DNA of 64,000 bases from Evansella sp. AB-P1 (GCF_029688925.1 NZ_JARUKY010000001.1:248001-312000), one strand, 5' to 3'. Positions 33,873 through 43,305 are shown, counted from the stretch's first letter. Notes: a model not told the origin generated them from the letters alone. Program-made: numbers and translations.

Positions 33873-35234
33873 TTGTATAAAACGAAAACTGTTAAAGAAA
33901 AAATCCGAATGCTCATTGTTGTCATGTGGCCCATTCTCATTACTCAGCTTGGAATGTACGCCATGAACTTCATAGATACTACAATGTCTGGACAAGCTGG
34001 AGCAAATGATCTAGCTGGAGTAGCCATTGGTTCTAGTCTATGGGTTCCTATTTTAACTGGAATAAGTGGGATTTTAATAGCGTTAACTCCAATTATTTCT
34101 CAAAAGATTGGATCAGGAAAAATAGATGATGTAGGCTTTTATGTAATACAAGGAATTTATTTATCCATTATTATTTCGATTCTTGTCATTATTATTGGAT
34201 ATTTCCTTTTAGATCCAATCTTAATATGGATGTCGTTAAGTACAGATGTTGTTTATATTGCGAAGCATTACTTAATTGGTTTAGTAATTGGGATAGTACC
34301 CTTGTTTATTTATAACGTATTACGAGGATTTATTGATTCATTAGGACAAACGAGAGTAACGATGTTGATAACATTAGCTGCATTACCAGTTAATTTTATT
34401 TTTAACTATGTATTGATTTTTGGTAATTTTGGTTTTCCGAAGCTAGGAGGAATTGGTGCTGGATATGCATCTGCCATAACCTATTGGTTTATTTTGTTTG
34501 TGACACTTTTCATTATTGTAAAAATGAGAGGTTTTTCTCGTTATCAAGTTTTTGGTAAATTATATGGAATTTCGTTCACAACGTGGAAGGAAATACTTTT
34601 TCTTGGATTACCAATTGGATTAACTATATTCTTTGAGACAAGTATTTTCTCAGCAGTAACCTTGTTAATGTCTCAATTTTCAACAGAGGTTATTGCAGCA
34701 CACCAAGCGGCTATTAATTTTGCAAGCTTGTTGTATATGATTCCACTAAGCTTTGCATTTGGTTTGACTATTGCAGTAGGGTATGAGGTAGGTGCGGAAA
34801 GATTAAATGATGCAAAAACCTATAGCATTATAGGAATTATTTTTTCTGTTTTCATGGGTCTAGTAGCTTGTGTGATTATTTATATTCTTCGAAGTCCAGT
34901 CTCAAGTCTATATACAACAAATGAAGATGTTGCTATACTTATTCAAACCTTTTTAATCTATGCTATATTCTTTCAAATGTCAGATGCAATTAACACACCG
35001 ATCCAAGGAATACTCCGAGGGTATAAGGATGTAAATGTACCTTTTGTCATGGCATTAATCTCTTTTTGGTTTGTAGGGTTACCATTTGGATTTATTGTAG
35101 CAAACTATACGAGTTTTGGTCCTTATGGATATTGGCTCGGCCTAATATTAAGCCTTGCAGTTTGTGCAATGCTTTTAACCAAAAGGTTATTCGTTGTACA
35201 ACGTTCTTTTAAAGAAGATCTTACCCTAAAATAA
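33873..35234 (+). CDS. MATE family efflux protein
   Basis: A 453-residue multidrug and toxin extrusion transporter with twelve hydrophobic segments in two halves. PILITQLGMYAMNFIDTTMSG starts the first half; GLPIGLTIFFETSIFSAVTLL starts the second. TTG at 33873 sits ten bases after AGAAGGTTGG, though ATG at 33909 is possible. It resembles NorM/YoeA-type exporters rather than DinF. Substrate unknown. Divergent from the export-family gene upstream and monocistronic. Confidence 0.82.
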   Translation: MYKTKTVKEKIRMLIVVMWPILITQLGMYAMNFIDTTMSGQAGANDLAGVAIGSSLWVPILTGISGILIALTPIISQKIGSGKIDDVGFYVIQGIYLSIIISILVIIIGYFLLDPILIWMSLSTDVVYIAKHYLIGLVIGIVPLFIYNVLRGFIDSLGQTRVTMLITLAALPVNFIFNYVLIFGNFGFPKLGGIGAGYASAITYWFILFVTLFIIVKMRGFSRYQVFGKLYGISFTTWKEILFLGLPIGLTIFFETSIFSAVTLLMSQFSTEVIAAHQAAINFASLLYMIPLSFAFGLTIAVGYEVGAERLNDAKTYSIIGIIFSVFMGLVACVIIYILRSPVSSLYTTNEDVAILIQTFLIYAIFFQMSDAINTPIQGILRGYKDVNVPFVMALISFWFVGLPFGFIVANYTSFGPYGYWLGLILSLAVCAMLLTKRLFVVQRSFKEDLTLK

Positions 35235-35343
35235 GTGATTATATTTTCTTTGATTAAAGTGGGCTAAACCGGGAATTTAACTAATATATATAATTGAATT
35301 TTTAACTTCAGATTAATCGTTTTTGCTAAGGGAGAGTGGAAGC

Positions 35344-36720
35344 ATGCAGGATGCCATTCATGCACTAATAAAAAAACAAAGAAACTATTATTATAAGAAT
35401 GAAACAAAACAAATTTATTTTAGGCAAAAACAATTAACCAAGCTAAGAGATGCTATAAAGAATAGAGAAAATAGTATTTTACAAGCATTGAATCAAGACC
35501 TAAACAAATCAGAGCATGAGGCATATGTAACTGAAATTGGGTTTGTTTATAATGAATTAAAGGATTTTATTAAGAATATAGATTTCTGGGCAGAACCCCG
35601 GAAAGAAAAGACTCCTTTCACCCATACTGGTACGAAGAGCTTCGTTTATAAAGTGCCCTATGGAGTAACCTTAGTGGTTTCACCTTGGAACTATCCTTTT
35701 AGGTTAGCGTTAGGACCTGTAATTGGTGCCATTGCAGCAGGAAATACGGTAATAATTAAGCCTTCAGAGCTTACCCCACATACTAGTTCTGTTATAAGAG
35801 AACTTATTGCCGATACGTTCGAAGAGGAATATGTTGCAGTAGTAGAAGGGGATGGAGAAGTAGCAAAAACGTTACTAAATGAAAAGCTTGATTATATCTT
35901 CTTTACTGGAAGTGTAAACATAGGAAAGAAGGTAATGGAGGCGGCGGCTAAGCATCTAACCCCTGTTACTCTAGAACTAGGTGGAAAGTGTCCAGTAATT
36001 GTTACAAAGGATGCAAATTTAAAGCTGGCAGCTAAACGTATTGTTTGGGGTAAATTTATCAATGCAGGTCAGACATGTGTTGCTCCAGATTATGTGATGA
36101 TACAGGAAAAGCATCGAAGAAAGTTTATCAAATATGTTGTTCATTATATAAGGAAAATGTATGGACAAGACATTCGTTTTAATAGTTCCTATCCGAAAAT
36201 TGTGAATGAGCAGCATGTAGATCGGTTAGCTAGTCTCTTACATGATGAAGGGAAAATCTATTTTGGAGGAGAGTACGATCGTGTTGATCGTTTCTTTGAA
36301 CCTACCGTTTTGATAGACATTTATGATAACGATCCAGTTATGGAAGAAGAGATTTTCGGGCCGATTTTGCCAATTTTAACTTATTCAGAGGAGCATGAAG
36401 TAATTGAAAGAGTGAGGAAAAGACCGAGTCCATTGGCGTTGTATTTGTTTACGCAAAATAAGGATACAGAGGAAAACTTTATTCATAGTCTAGAGTTCGG
36501 TGGTGGGTGTATAAATGATACGTTGATGCAATCAGCCACATCCTACTTACCTTTTGGTGGAATAGGTGAAAGTGGTATGGGGTCTTACCACGGTAAATAT
36601 ACGTTTGATACATTTACTCATTTAAAGAGTATTGTAAAACAAAGCTCAGGTTTCGATTTACCTTTACGCTATAGTAACTCAAAGATGACAATGAAGGCTT
36701 TAAGAAAGATGTGGGAATAA
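35344..36720 (+). CDS. Aldehyde dehydrogenase (YwdH-like)
   Basis: A 458-residue aldehyde dehydrogenase of the class 3-like group. SPWNYPFRLALGPVIGAIAA, the NAD motif FTGSVNIGKKVMEAAA, catalytic Glu in LELGGKCP and catalytic Cys in NAGQTCVAPDYV are present, as is PFGGIGESGMGSYHG. ATG at 35344 follows AAGGGAGAGTGGAAGC. The C-terminal end lacks long membrane anchors. It likely oxidises medium-chain aliphatic or aromatic aldehydes. A border repeat follows immediately. Confidence 0.88.
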   Translation: MQDAIHALIKKQRNYYYKNETKQIYFRQKQLTKLRDAIKNRENSILQALNQDLNKSEHEAYVTEIGFVYNELKDFIKNIDFWAEPRKEKTPFTHTGTKSFVYKVPYGVTLVVSPWNYPFRLALGPVIGAIAAGNTVIIKPSELTPHTSSVIRELIADTFEEEYVAVVEGDGEVAKTLLNEKLDYIFFTGSVNIGKKVMEAAAKHLTPVTLELGGKCPVIVTKDANLKLAAKRIVWGKFINAGQTCVAPDYVMIQEKHRRKFIKYVVHYIRKMYGQDIRFNSSYPKIVNEQHVDRLASLLHDEGKIYFGGEYDRVDRFFEPTVLIDIYDNDPVMEEEIFGPILPILTYSEEHEVIERVRKRPSPLALYLFTQNKDTEENFIHSLEFGGGCINDTLMQSATSYLPFGGIGESGMGSYHGKYTFDTFTHLKSIVKQSSGFDLPLRYSNSKMTMKALRKMWE

Positions 36721-36731
36721 AAAACGATCTC

Positions 36732-37072
36732 ATAGGATAGACCGCCCATGCAAGCGATATTTTGCAACATGGAGGATGAAAAATACTCATTAGGTTGTTC
36801 ATCCGTTACAGACGAATCAATTACGCCGTTGCCCACGTCCTGTGGGCAACGGCGTAATCCTACCATCCTGGCTGCACGGGCAATGCCTCAGCCTCCACAC
36901 TATACACTTTGTTTACTGCTAAAGTACATTGTCCTGTCTCTGCCTCTACAAGTGTTGCTCTGTAGTTATTTGCGTCGAGACAACTCGAAGTTTATTCGTG
37001 AAGCATATGCTCGTCGCTGGAGTCGTCGCCCTTCACTCCTGAACTAATACTTATTTTCAGGGTAGACTTAGG
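36732..37072 (+). repeat. Mosaic intergenic repeat with perfect 17-bp hairpin
   Basis: It starts with a border motif (36732-36784), then contains the hairpin ATTACGCCGTTGCCCAC (36820-36836), loop GTCCT, and its exact complement (36842-36858). CCTCCACACTATACACTTTG, TTTACTGCTAAAGTACATTG and TTTGCGTCGAGACAACTCGA follow, shared with 13.1 and 52.2 kb, and it ends TATTTTCAGGGTAGA. The hairpin is the reverse-oriented member of the GCCCAC family. Confidence 0.85.
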
Positions 37073-37078
37073 AGATCT

Positions 37079-38296
37079 TTAAAAGAAATCGTAAATAAAT
37101 GCTTTTCTCTTAGGTATAATCTGATCAAATAATTTTGCTGTGTTTACGTCCCCTAAGATCAATCCTTCTTGGTAAAGAAGGTCCATGGACTGGGCATTTA
37201 ATAAAAGTGCGGTCAATGTTTGAATGGATAGGCGTATTCCTTTTTTAGGTGGATGTTGGCATGTTGCACCCTCTGATTTTTTTGATTGGAAAAAATCAAT
37301 GTTAATTCCTTGATCAATAGCTTCTTCTGTTTGGCAGCGAATAAAGAATGTTCCATCATTCCATGGACAGAATTCATCTGAAATATGTAGAACGATAGGT
37401 GGATAATCTTCTTCAGGTAAGGAGAAAGGATAATTCTCAAGAAAGCTCTTTAAATCAACAATCCGGCCCATAAAATAAGATTGCACTTCCCTTTCAACTT
37501 TTGGATCAGGAAGTATAAAGGGGAGTTCACCATTAGGACTTGTAGTAATTATTACCTTCTTAATCATAGAATCGTGATTAGAAATGAATGAAAAAAGACC
37601 GTTACGAGATTCAGGGTTAAGCCAAATAATTTCTTTTACTGTCATCGTTTCAGATTTCACTTGATAAATCATATAACCATTTGGTGTATTTTCTTTATTG
37701 TAATAAATAGCAATATTTTGATCTTTCTTTCTTAAAATTGATTTATGCCACCAATTTTCCTCTCTTACAAGCGTCCCGTTGTATTGGATTGCCCATATCT
37801 GATAGATGGAATCAAGTTCCTTACAGGATTCAGAAGACACTCTTTTTACATAACCTGGAACTTCTATTCGTTTTGGTAATTGTTCTTTTGTTAATGTAAC
37901 TGTTTGTTTTTCAGCAAATAACTCCCACCCGTATTTACGATAAAATGGGATTGAAAAAGGATAAAGAAAGGATAGTAGCTGTCCAGATTCCTTCATTTCT
38001 TTTAGGCTATGAAAAAGGAGTTCCTTTACCATACCGTTTCTCCGATGTTCTGGCCAAGTAGCAACTCCAGAAACTCCACCCATCGGTATTTTTTGCCCAT
38101 GAATATACGTATGAAAGGGAAGAACGGATGCTTTGGATAAAATAGTATGATTTTCTTCAGCCACCCAAGTGTTGTCTGGTTGCACAAGTTTTCGTCTTTC
38201 TCTTCTTTCTTCTTCTGATAAATTGAATTGAAAAGCGTATTCTGAAAGTTCTATACTGAGGTCAATTTCTGATTCATTTAATTTTCTTATGTTCAC
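37079..38296 (-). CDS. Eis-like GNAT acetyltransferase with SCP2-like C terminus
   Basis: A 405-residue protein of the Eis (enhanced intracellular survival) acetyltransferase family. GVSGVATWPEHRRNGMVKEL is the acetyl-CoA motif, AFQFNLSEEERRERRKL the entry, and LYPFSIPFYRKYGWELFAEK the domain link; two GNAT-like domains are followed by an SCP2-like C-terminal fold, the usual Eis plan. GTG follows AAGGAGAGGTTTAC. In mycobacteria Eis acetylates aminoglycosides; Bacillus homologues have wide or unknown specificity. Convergent with the mosaic repeat. Confidence 0.82.
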   Translation of the reverse strand: MNIRKLNESEIDLSIELSEYAFQFNLSEEERRERRKLVQPDNTWVAEENHTILSKASVLPFHTYIHGQKIPMGGVSGVATWPEHRRNGMVKELLFHSLKEMKESGQLLSFLYPFSIPFYRKYGWELFAEKQTVTLTKEQLPKRIEVPGYVKRVSSESCKELDSIYQIWAIQYNGTLVREENWWHKSILRKKDQNIAIYYNKENTPNGYMIYQVKSETMTVKEIIWLNPESRNGLFSFISNHDSMIKKVIITTSPNGELPFILPDPKVEREVQSYFMGRIVDLKSFLENYPFSLPEEDYPPIVLHISDEFCPWNDGTFFIRCQTEEAIDQGINIDFFQSKKSEGATCQHPPKKGIRLSIQTLTALLLNAQSMDLLYQEGLILGDVNTAKLFDQIIPKRKAFIYDFF

Positions 38297-39012
38297 GTAA
38301 ACCTCTCCTTAAAATCGGACTTTGTGAAATTCATGTTAGGAATATATATACTAGTTATTACTTTCGTTATTCGTTTTTCTTTTCCTTCTCAAAACTTGCT
38401 TTAGACAATGATAAATTGTTCTATGAATGGGGAAATGACATTTGAGAGTATTATTTGTTTTGGAGATAAATTTCAAGAGTCTTACTAGCAGGAGGTAATA
38501 AATTAAAATTGACACAGATTGTTCATTCAATCACATACAATTAATCTTACAATTCATGCTAAAATAATTAAAGAACACAGTTAAATTAATTGTAATTGTT
38601 AGCTTTCCATGTGATTCTAAAAACACCACCCATAGTGAGAAAAGAGCAAATGCTCTTTTCTTTTTTTCTTGGCTTTATTAAAAGATGGTGTTGTTTTAGT
38701 AGTGAATTTATTTTTGCTGATGGTGCTAGACTTCAGCGGGAAAAGCATGCTTCGAGCATTTGCAGCACGAATAATCTTTGAGTTGTCACACCGAAATTAA
38801 CAACAGCACAATACTTTTAGAGGAAGAGAAAAAATTGTTCTCTAGAGCCGTGGAAAGGGAGCACCAAGTAGCAAAATTCAACGCAAAATTTAACATAGCC
38901 TTTTTTTTAATAAGTACAATAAGGAGGCCCCACACGAAAATTCGTGTGGGGCGGTTAAAATGAAACATATATATGGTTTAATAAAGGATTTGTGTTACAT
39001 TAAGTTAATTTA
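38297..39012. other. Long intergenic region, 716 bp
   Basis: Two hairpins stand out: GAAAAGAGCA-N2-TGCTCTTTTC at 38639-38660, followed by T7, a possible terminator of an unseen transcript; and GCCCCACACGAA-N2-TTCGTGTGGGGC at 38927-38952. Frames across the interval lack good ribosome sites. A GACTTCAGCGGGAAAAGC stretch near 38727 faintly resembles repeat modules. I see no supportable gene. Confidence 0.5.
38927..38952. terminator. Perfect 12-bp hairpin, terminator-like
   Basis: GCCCCACACGAA, AA, TTCGTGTGGGGC. It lies downstream of the doxX-type gene on the minus strand but lacks a clean T run there. Confidence 0.5.
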
Positions 39013-39516
39013 TTATGCGGATTGTTCCGATATTTTTCTGAATTTATTTTTAAATACTTTTTCTTGAATGTAAGGAATAACCCAGCGGTCTCCACCGAAT
39101 TTACCTGCATTATAACCTGCAGCTAAGATAAAGATTGTTAATAAAACCATCCATGGATTAGAAGATACAGTTCCAGCAAACATGAATGCAAAGTTCATCA
39201 TAATTCCAAAGAATGCAGCAGCAGTTGTTAGAACTCCTAGAAGTAATCCGACTCCTACTAATAACTCTCCCCAAGCGACCATAAAGCTAAATACACCGGC
39301 ATTTGGTAATGCAAAGCTTTCGATAAATGCATGGTAAGTTGGATATGTTTCCATAACAGTTTCGTTATTCACAACACCAGTTAAATAGCCTTGAGCACTA
39401 AATCCGTCTGTAACTTTTCCCCATCCAGCTGTCATCCATTGCCAACCTAGATATAGACGTAGTACTGTTAAAATTCCAGCAGCAATCGTATTGTTCCGTA
39501 AAAAATTCATAAACAT
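39013..39516 (-). CDS. DoxX family membrane protein
   Basis: A 167-residue membrane protein of the DoxX family, four hydrophobic segments. RLYLGWQWMTAGWGKVTDGF at the start and FAWGELLVGVGLLLGVL-type stretches are typical, ending in a basic tail. ATG follows AAAGGGGTATTATATT. A 16-bp perfect palindrome, GTTAGTGATCACTAAC, lies 123 bases upstream (39639-39654) and could bind a MarR- or TetR-type repressor. Related CatD/MhqP proteins respond to quinone or redox stress. Function inferred only. Confidence 0.82.
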   Translation of the reverse strand: MFMNFLRNNTIAAGILTVLRLYLGWQWMTAGWGKVTDGFSAQGYLTGVVNNETVMETYPTYHAFIESFALPNAGVFSFMVAWGELLVGVGLLLGVLTTAAAFFGIMMNFAFMFAGTVSSNPWMVLLTIFILAAGYNAGKFGGDRWVIPYIQEKVFKNKFRKISEQSA

Positions 39517-40015
39517 AATATAATACCCCTTTCGAAAAAACGATTATTTTTTTCTCCAAGATCAATTACGATTTGGAGCCCCCTCAAAAGTTATAAATAA
39601 GTTCTATGTTGTGTTTTGTCTATTAGTTGTTTGTGTGGGTTAGTGATCACTAACTAACTTAATTTCATTATAACGCTAAAAAAAAGCTATACACGGAACA
39701 AATATGAACAATACGTTTCAAACCAGTGACGAAATTGTTAACAAGTGAACAAATATAGAAAAAGAGTATATTAAGAAGGGAAATTCACCTGTATTTTCAA
39801 TCAATCAATTATGCATTTTAAAGTTACGTACTTGGAATTTTTTAACGCAGATAGAGGAATTGTGAACAAGGTCTTCCTCATTTATCTTATCTGTACCTAT
39901 CCATTATATTTTCTCGTTTAAAAAACGAAATAAACTTCATTTTTCGTATTATTATTAACAGATAGAATAAGGCTTTTGTTATAATAGAAAAAAACAAAGA
40001 TTGGAAGATTAGTTG
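39517..40015. other. Intergenic region, about 500 bp, with operator-like palindrome
   Basis: Divergent control region between doxX-type and plsC-type genes. The palindrome at 39639-39654 is its clearest signal. TATAAT at 39980-39985 may be the -10 of the acyltransferase gene, but no good -35 with 17-base spacing was found. Confidence 0.55.
39639..39654. promoter_or_regulatory. 16-bp palindrome upstream of doxX-type gene
   Basis: GTTAGTGATCACTAAC is self-complementary across all 16 bases, a usual form for MarR or TetR family operators. Confidence 0.55.
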
Positions 40016-40741
40016 ATGCTGCGAACATTATTTTGGTTTATTTATTTTTTCTTATATTTAATTTATTCTATTCCAAGCTTATGGAAAGCTAATGCATTGC
40101 TAAAAAAAGAAGAACTGTTCGAGCATTATAATCATGTGAAAAATATTTCTTCTAAATGGGCAAACTCACTTCTAAAAGTTGCGGGAGTGACTGTACATAT
40201 ACATGGGAAAGAAAATATTCCACAAAACGAAACCTGTATCATAATTTGTAATCATCAAGGAAATTTTGATATTCCGATACTTTTAGGCTCTTTAGATAGG
40301 AAATTAGGCTTTATATCGAAAGTGGAAGTGAAAAAGCTGCCGGTTATCCGATCCTGGATGAAGCATTTACATTGTGTTTTTATTGATCGAAAAAATCGTC
40401 GACAATCTATACAAGCTATTATTGAAGGAGTAAATAATTTAAAGGACGGACATGATCTCGTTATATTTCCTGAAGGGACGAGGAGTAAAGGGAAGAAAAT
40501 GGCTCCATTTAAAAAAGGAAGCATTAAGCTTGCTACTCGTTCAAAAGCTACCATCCTTCCGGTAACCATTGATGGCTCCTATTTAGTTATGGAGGAGAAT
40601 GGTGGTATTATTCGTCCTAACGATGTTAATCTTTATATCTCTAAACCAATTCGATTACATCAAGAAGCAGATGGTATGGACGAAAATGAATTGAAGGATA
40701 TTGTTCAACAAACGATAGAAGGAAAAATAAGAAAGCAATAA
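40016..40741 (+). CDS. 1-acyl-sn-glycerol-3-phosphate acyltransferase (PlsC-like)
   Basis: A 241-residue membrane-associated acyltransferase that adds the second acyl chain in phosphatidic acid synthesis. The NHQGNFDIP segment holds the HX4D catalytic motif, FIDRKNRRQS the second block and FPEGTRSKGKKM the glycerol-phosphate binding block. One hydrophobic segment is at the N terminus (LFWFIYFFLYLIYSI). ATG at 40016 follows GGAAGATTAGTTG. It lies 76 bases before the SCP2 gene and may be co-transcribed with it. Confidence 0.86.
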   Translation: MLRTLFWFIYFFLYLIYSIPSLWKANALLKKEELFEHYNHVKNISSKWANSLLKVAGVTVHIHGKENIPQNETCIIICNHQGNFDIPILLGSLDRKLGFISKVEVKKLPVIRSWMKHLHCVFIDRKNRRQSIQAIIEGVNNLKDGHDLVIFPEGTRSKGKKMAPFKKGSIKLATRSKATILPVTIDGSYLVMEENGGIIRPNDVNLYISKPIRLHQEADGMDENELKDIVQQTIEGKIRKQ

Positions 40742-40817
40742 AGAAATATAAAAACAGCATTTTTAATAATAAATAGAAAACTTAACTAATTAGAAAATAA
40801 ATGGGGAGGAAAAACGA

Positions 40818-41147
40818 ATGGCTATTAAAGAAACGTTTGAACAGCTTACAGCAAAAGTGAATGAAAACCCAAGTCATATTAAGGACTTTCAAGCTACATA
40901 TCAATTCAATATTACAGGAGAAACTGGTGGTGTTTATCAATTAGATTTCTCAAATGAAAAAGCTATATTTTCTAATGACAAACAATTTGATCCGAAAATA
41001 ACATTAGAATTGACGGAAAATGATTTTTTAAAGTTAGTAAATGGAGATCTTAATCCTACTGTAGCGTATATGACTGGTAAATTAAAAGTAAAAGGAGATT
41101 TATCGTTAGCATTAAAACTTAATACCCTACTAAAACAATATCAATAA
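40818..41147 (+). CDS. SCP2 sterol-binding domain protein
   Basis: A 109-residue single-domain SCP2-like lipid-binding protein. FQFNITGETGGVYQLDF-type beta strands are followed by PKITLELTENDFLKLVNGDL and the NPTVAYMTGKLKVKGDLSLA signature. ATG follows GGGGAGGAAAAACGA. Such small bacterial proteins bind fatty acyl groups; pairing with PlsC upstream suggests a lipid link, but the evidence is context only. Terminator follows. Confidence 0.82.
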   Translation: MAIKETFEQLTAKVNENPSHIKDFQATYQFNITGETGGVYQLDFSNEKAIFSNDKQFDPKITLELTENDFLKLVNGDLNPTVAYMTGKLKVKGDLSLALKLNTLLKQYQ

Positions 41148-41155
41148 CAATAAAG

Positions 41156-41196
41156 AACAAAGCCTTGCCAGATAAGAAATCTGACAAGGCTTTGTT
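41156..41196 (+). terminator. Rho-independent terminator
   Basis: AACAAAGCCTTG pairs exactly with CAAGGCTTTGTT, after the SCP2 gene and facing the FbpB-like gene. Confidence 0.85.
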
Positions 41197-41241
41197 TATT
41201 TGCTCAGTGATCAACAAGGAGTTATATAAAAAATTAAAAGG

Positions 41242-41379
41242 TTATGCTTTTTGAAGCTCCTTCGTATATTTTTCATCAACTTTTTGTTCAATCTCTTCTA
41301 GAGCATGATCGTCTTGAAGTAAAAGCTCTTTATTTTCGTTAACTAACTCTTCGAATGTCTTATTAATTCTTCTGCGCAT
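41242..41379 (-). CDS. FbpB-like small protein (45 aa)
   Basis: A 45-residue charged helical protein that begins MRRRINKTFEELVNENKELL and ends DEKYTKELQKA. The FEELVNENK-ELL-(D/E)-ALE-IE- pattern is that of the FbpB family of Fur-regulated basic proteins. ATG is preceded by AAAGGA at longer spacing. No clear Fur box was found upstream. In Bacillus subtilis FbpB helps the FsrA sRNA iron-sparing response; family membership here rests on the pattern alone. Confidence 0.7.
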   Translation of the reverse strand: MRRRINKTFEELVNENKELLLQDDHALEEIEQKVDEKYTKELQKA

Positions 41380-41550
41380 TTTATAATCATTCCTTTAATC
41401 TAAATTTTCTCTCAATTCAATTATATTACTTTTTACTATCAAAAGGTGTAAAACCTGTTACAAATTTGCGAACTTTCTGAATGAATACACTTTTTAAGGG
41501 ATTCATATAGTTAAATAAAAGTCCGAATGTAATACAAATAGGAGGTAACT

Positions 41551-41982
41551 ATGAATCATTTAACCTATTCTGATCCGTTCCAAACGTCTTTAGATGAAAT
41601 ACTATCTATTGTTAAATATGAAAGTACCGATGAATTGCTGTTTGATTATTTGAAGGTACTCGTTAGTTTAGAAACACATGAGGAAATTTTAGATAAAATG
41701 ATAAAGGATGAAAGGATCCATTATGAGACGTTGAAACAAATTTATTATCAACTTACACAAAAATTACCAGAAGTTGATGCACCTGTTTTTAATATTCCAG
41801 AAAGCTATGTTGACGGATTAACAGAAATTTTACTTCGTAAGTCAAATGTACTTCAACATTATGTTGTACTTTTACAGTATTTACCTCCTATGTTAGCACC
41901 AATTATATATCCAATGATTATAAAGGAACAAACACATATGCAGTTACTTAACTATCTGATTGTGGATTACAAATGTGCGTAA
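41551..41982 (+). CDS. Hypothetical helical protein with ferritin-like EXXH motifs
   Basis: A 143-residue soluble, helical protein with no firm family. Two metal-ligand-like patterns stand out: DERIHYETLKQIYYQL near residue 57 and KEQTHMQLLNYLI near residue 128, the E-x-x-H arrangement of ferritin-like four-helix bundles. ATG follows ATAGGAGGTAACT. It is monocistronic, and a DnaA-box cluster begins within its last codons. Function unknown; iron or manganese binding is speculative. Confidence 0.65.
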   Translation: MNHLTYSDPFQTSLDEILSIVKYESTDELLFDYLKVLVSLETHEEILDKMIKDERIHYETLKQIYYQLTQKLPEVDAPVFNIPESYVDGLTEILLRKSNVLQHYVVLLQYLPPMLAPIIYPMIIKEQTHMQLLNYLIVDYKCA

Positions 41983-42114
41983 CAACATATCCACAATTCC
42001 CACAGCATTTTTATAAACTTATCCACAAGCAAGCCCTTTAATGTATACAAACATACCGTATATCCCTCTATTATTATCCACAACATATCTCCTTGTGGAT
42101 ATTTTTGTGGATTT
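41961..42114. promoter_or_regulatory. Cluster of DnaA-box sequences
   Basis: TTATCCACA occurs perfectly at 42019-42027 and 42074-42082. One-mismatch or near matches are at 41961-41969, 41987-41995, 42094-42102 and 42106-42114, in both orientations. No dnaA or dnaN gene is in the window, so this is not oriC; it fits the DnaA-binding clusters scattered in Bacillus chromosomes. Confidence 0.7.
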
Positions 42115-42249
42115 TCTAAAAAAATTACTAAATTGTGACCAATTTGATAGCAACACATGACATTTATAAGTAATTTGGTTAAAATAATAATTAGTGGAGT
42201 GAATAGTCATTCATTTATTTCCTGTGATGAAGGGAGAAGTATTATTGTT

Positions 42250-43209
42250 ATGGAAAAAATAGAAAAGGATATATATAAAATAACGTTACCAACACCATTT
42301 TTAGTTGGGCCTATTAATACTTATTTAATCAAAGGACAAGCGTTAACATTAGTAGATACAGGCCCCAATACAGAAGAGGCATTTCAAGTCTTAGAAAGTA
42401 ACTTAATGGAGTTATGTATTGAACTAAAGGATATTGAAATAGTTATATTAACACATCATCATCCAGATCATATTGGACTACTAGAAAAGTTTTTACCTCA
42501 CGCGAAGGTTTATGCTCATCCAAAGGTGAAACCTTGGTTAGATAAGGATCCAAAGTTTTTAGAGGACTTATTACAGTTTTATGGAACATTATATGAGTCC
42601 CATGGTGTACCTGAAAAATTTATTAGAGAAATAGAAAAAAAGAAAAAAGGATATTTACATTTTTCTTCTGGAGGTCATGTTGATAAAGAATTGTTAGAAG
42701 GTTCAGAAATAGAAGGTTTAAGTGAATGGTCTGTAATAGAAACTCCAGGTCATGCACAAAGTCACATTTCATTATACAGACATTCTGACGGTGTCATGCT
42801 TGCAGGAGATCATATAATTGAACATATATCTTCTAACGCAATTATTGAAGCCCCATACGGTGAAAATGAGGAACGTCCGAAAACACTTTTACAATATCGT
42901 GAATCGTTAGAGAAATGTGCACATGCAAAAATAGCATATTCTGGACATGGAAAAGCAGTAGAAAATCCGAAAAAATTAATTGGAAACCGTCTAGTTGAGC
43001 AGGATAAGAAAGGACAAAAATTTAAGCAGTTGATGGGTCGTAATCCAATCACTGCTTTTGAATTATGTAAAAGGAAATATTTACACATTTTTGAACAACA
43101 ACCTGATTTAACGTTTTCCGAGACACTTGGTCATTTAGATGTGTTGGAGGAAAATGGTGAGGTTAGACAAGTCCTACTTGAGGGTATTATTCATTATCAG
43201 GTTATCTAA
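42250..43209 (+). CDS. Metallo-beta-lactamase-fold hydrolase
   Basis: A 319-residue MBL-fold hydrolase. The zinc motif is LTHHHPDHIGLL, followed by ETPGHAQSHISLYR and MLAGDHIIEH, and a C-terminal winged-helix-like extension (AFELCKRKYLHIF, VLEENGEVRQVL). ATG at 42250 (MEKIEKDIYKITLP) is preferred over earlier in-frame starts because the upstream segment overlaps the DnaA-box intergenic region, although AGGGAG spacing is long. Substrate unknown; lactonase or thioesterase roles are possible. Confidence 0.8.
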   Translation: MEKIEKDIYKITLPTPFLVGPINTYLIKGQALTLVDTGPNTEEAFQVLESNLMELCIELKDIEIVILTHHHPDHIGLLEKFLPHAKVYAHPKVKPWLDKDPKFLEDLLQFYGTLYESHGVPEKFIREIEKKKKGYLHFSSGGHVDKELLEGSEIEGLSEWSVIETPGHAQSHISLYRHSDGVMLAGDHIIEHISSNAIIEAPYGENEERPKTLLQYRESLEKCAHAKIAYSGHGKAVENPKKLIGNRLVEQDKKGQKFKQLMGRNPITAFELCKRKYLHIFEQQPDLTFSETLGHLDVLEENGEVRQVLLEGIIHYQVI

Positions 43210-43305
43210 TTTAGACTTTATAGCATTTTTTTTGTTTGTTTATTGGAATAATTGGTAAAATGTAAATAAAGATGAGCTTCTAATTGTGATAGGAGGATAA
43301 ATGAT

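Noticed and set aside
36748-37047. A 99-residue coding frame
   Set aside because: It crosses the perfect hairpin and repeat modules shared with 13.1 and 52.2 kb, so it is an accidental frame in a non-coding element.
38596-38968. Small genes in the 38.3-39.0 kb gap
   Set aside because: Candidate frames of 60-61 codons lack good ribosome sites, overlap on both strands, and end in hairpins.
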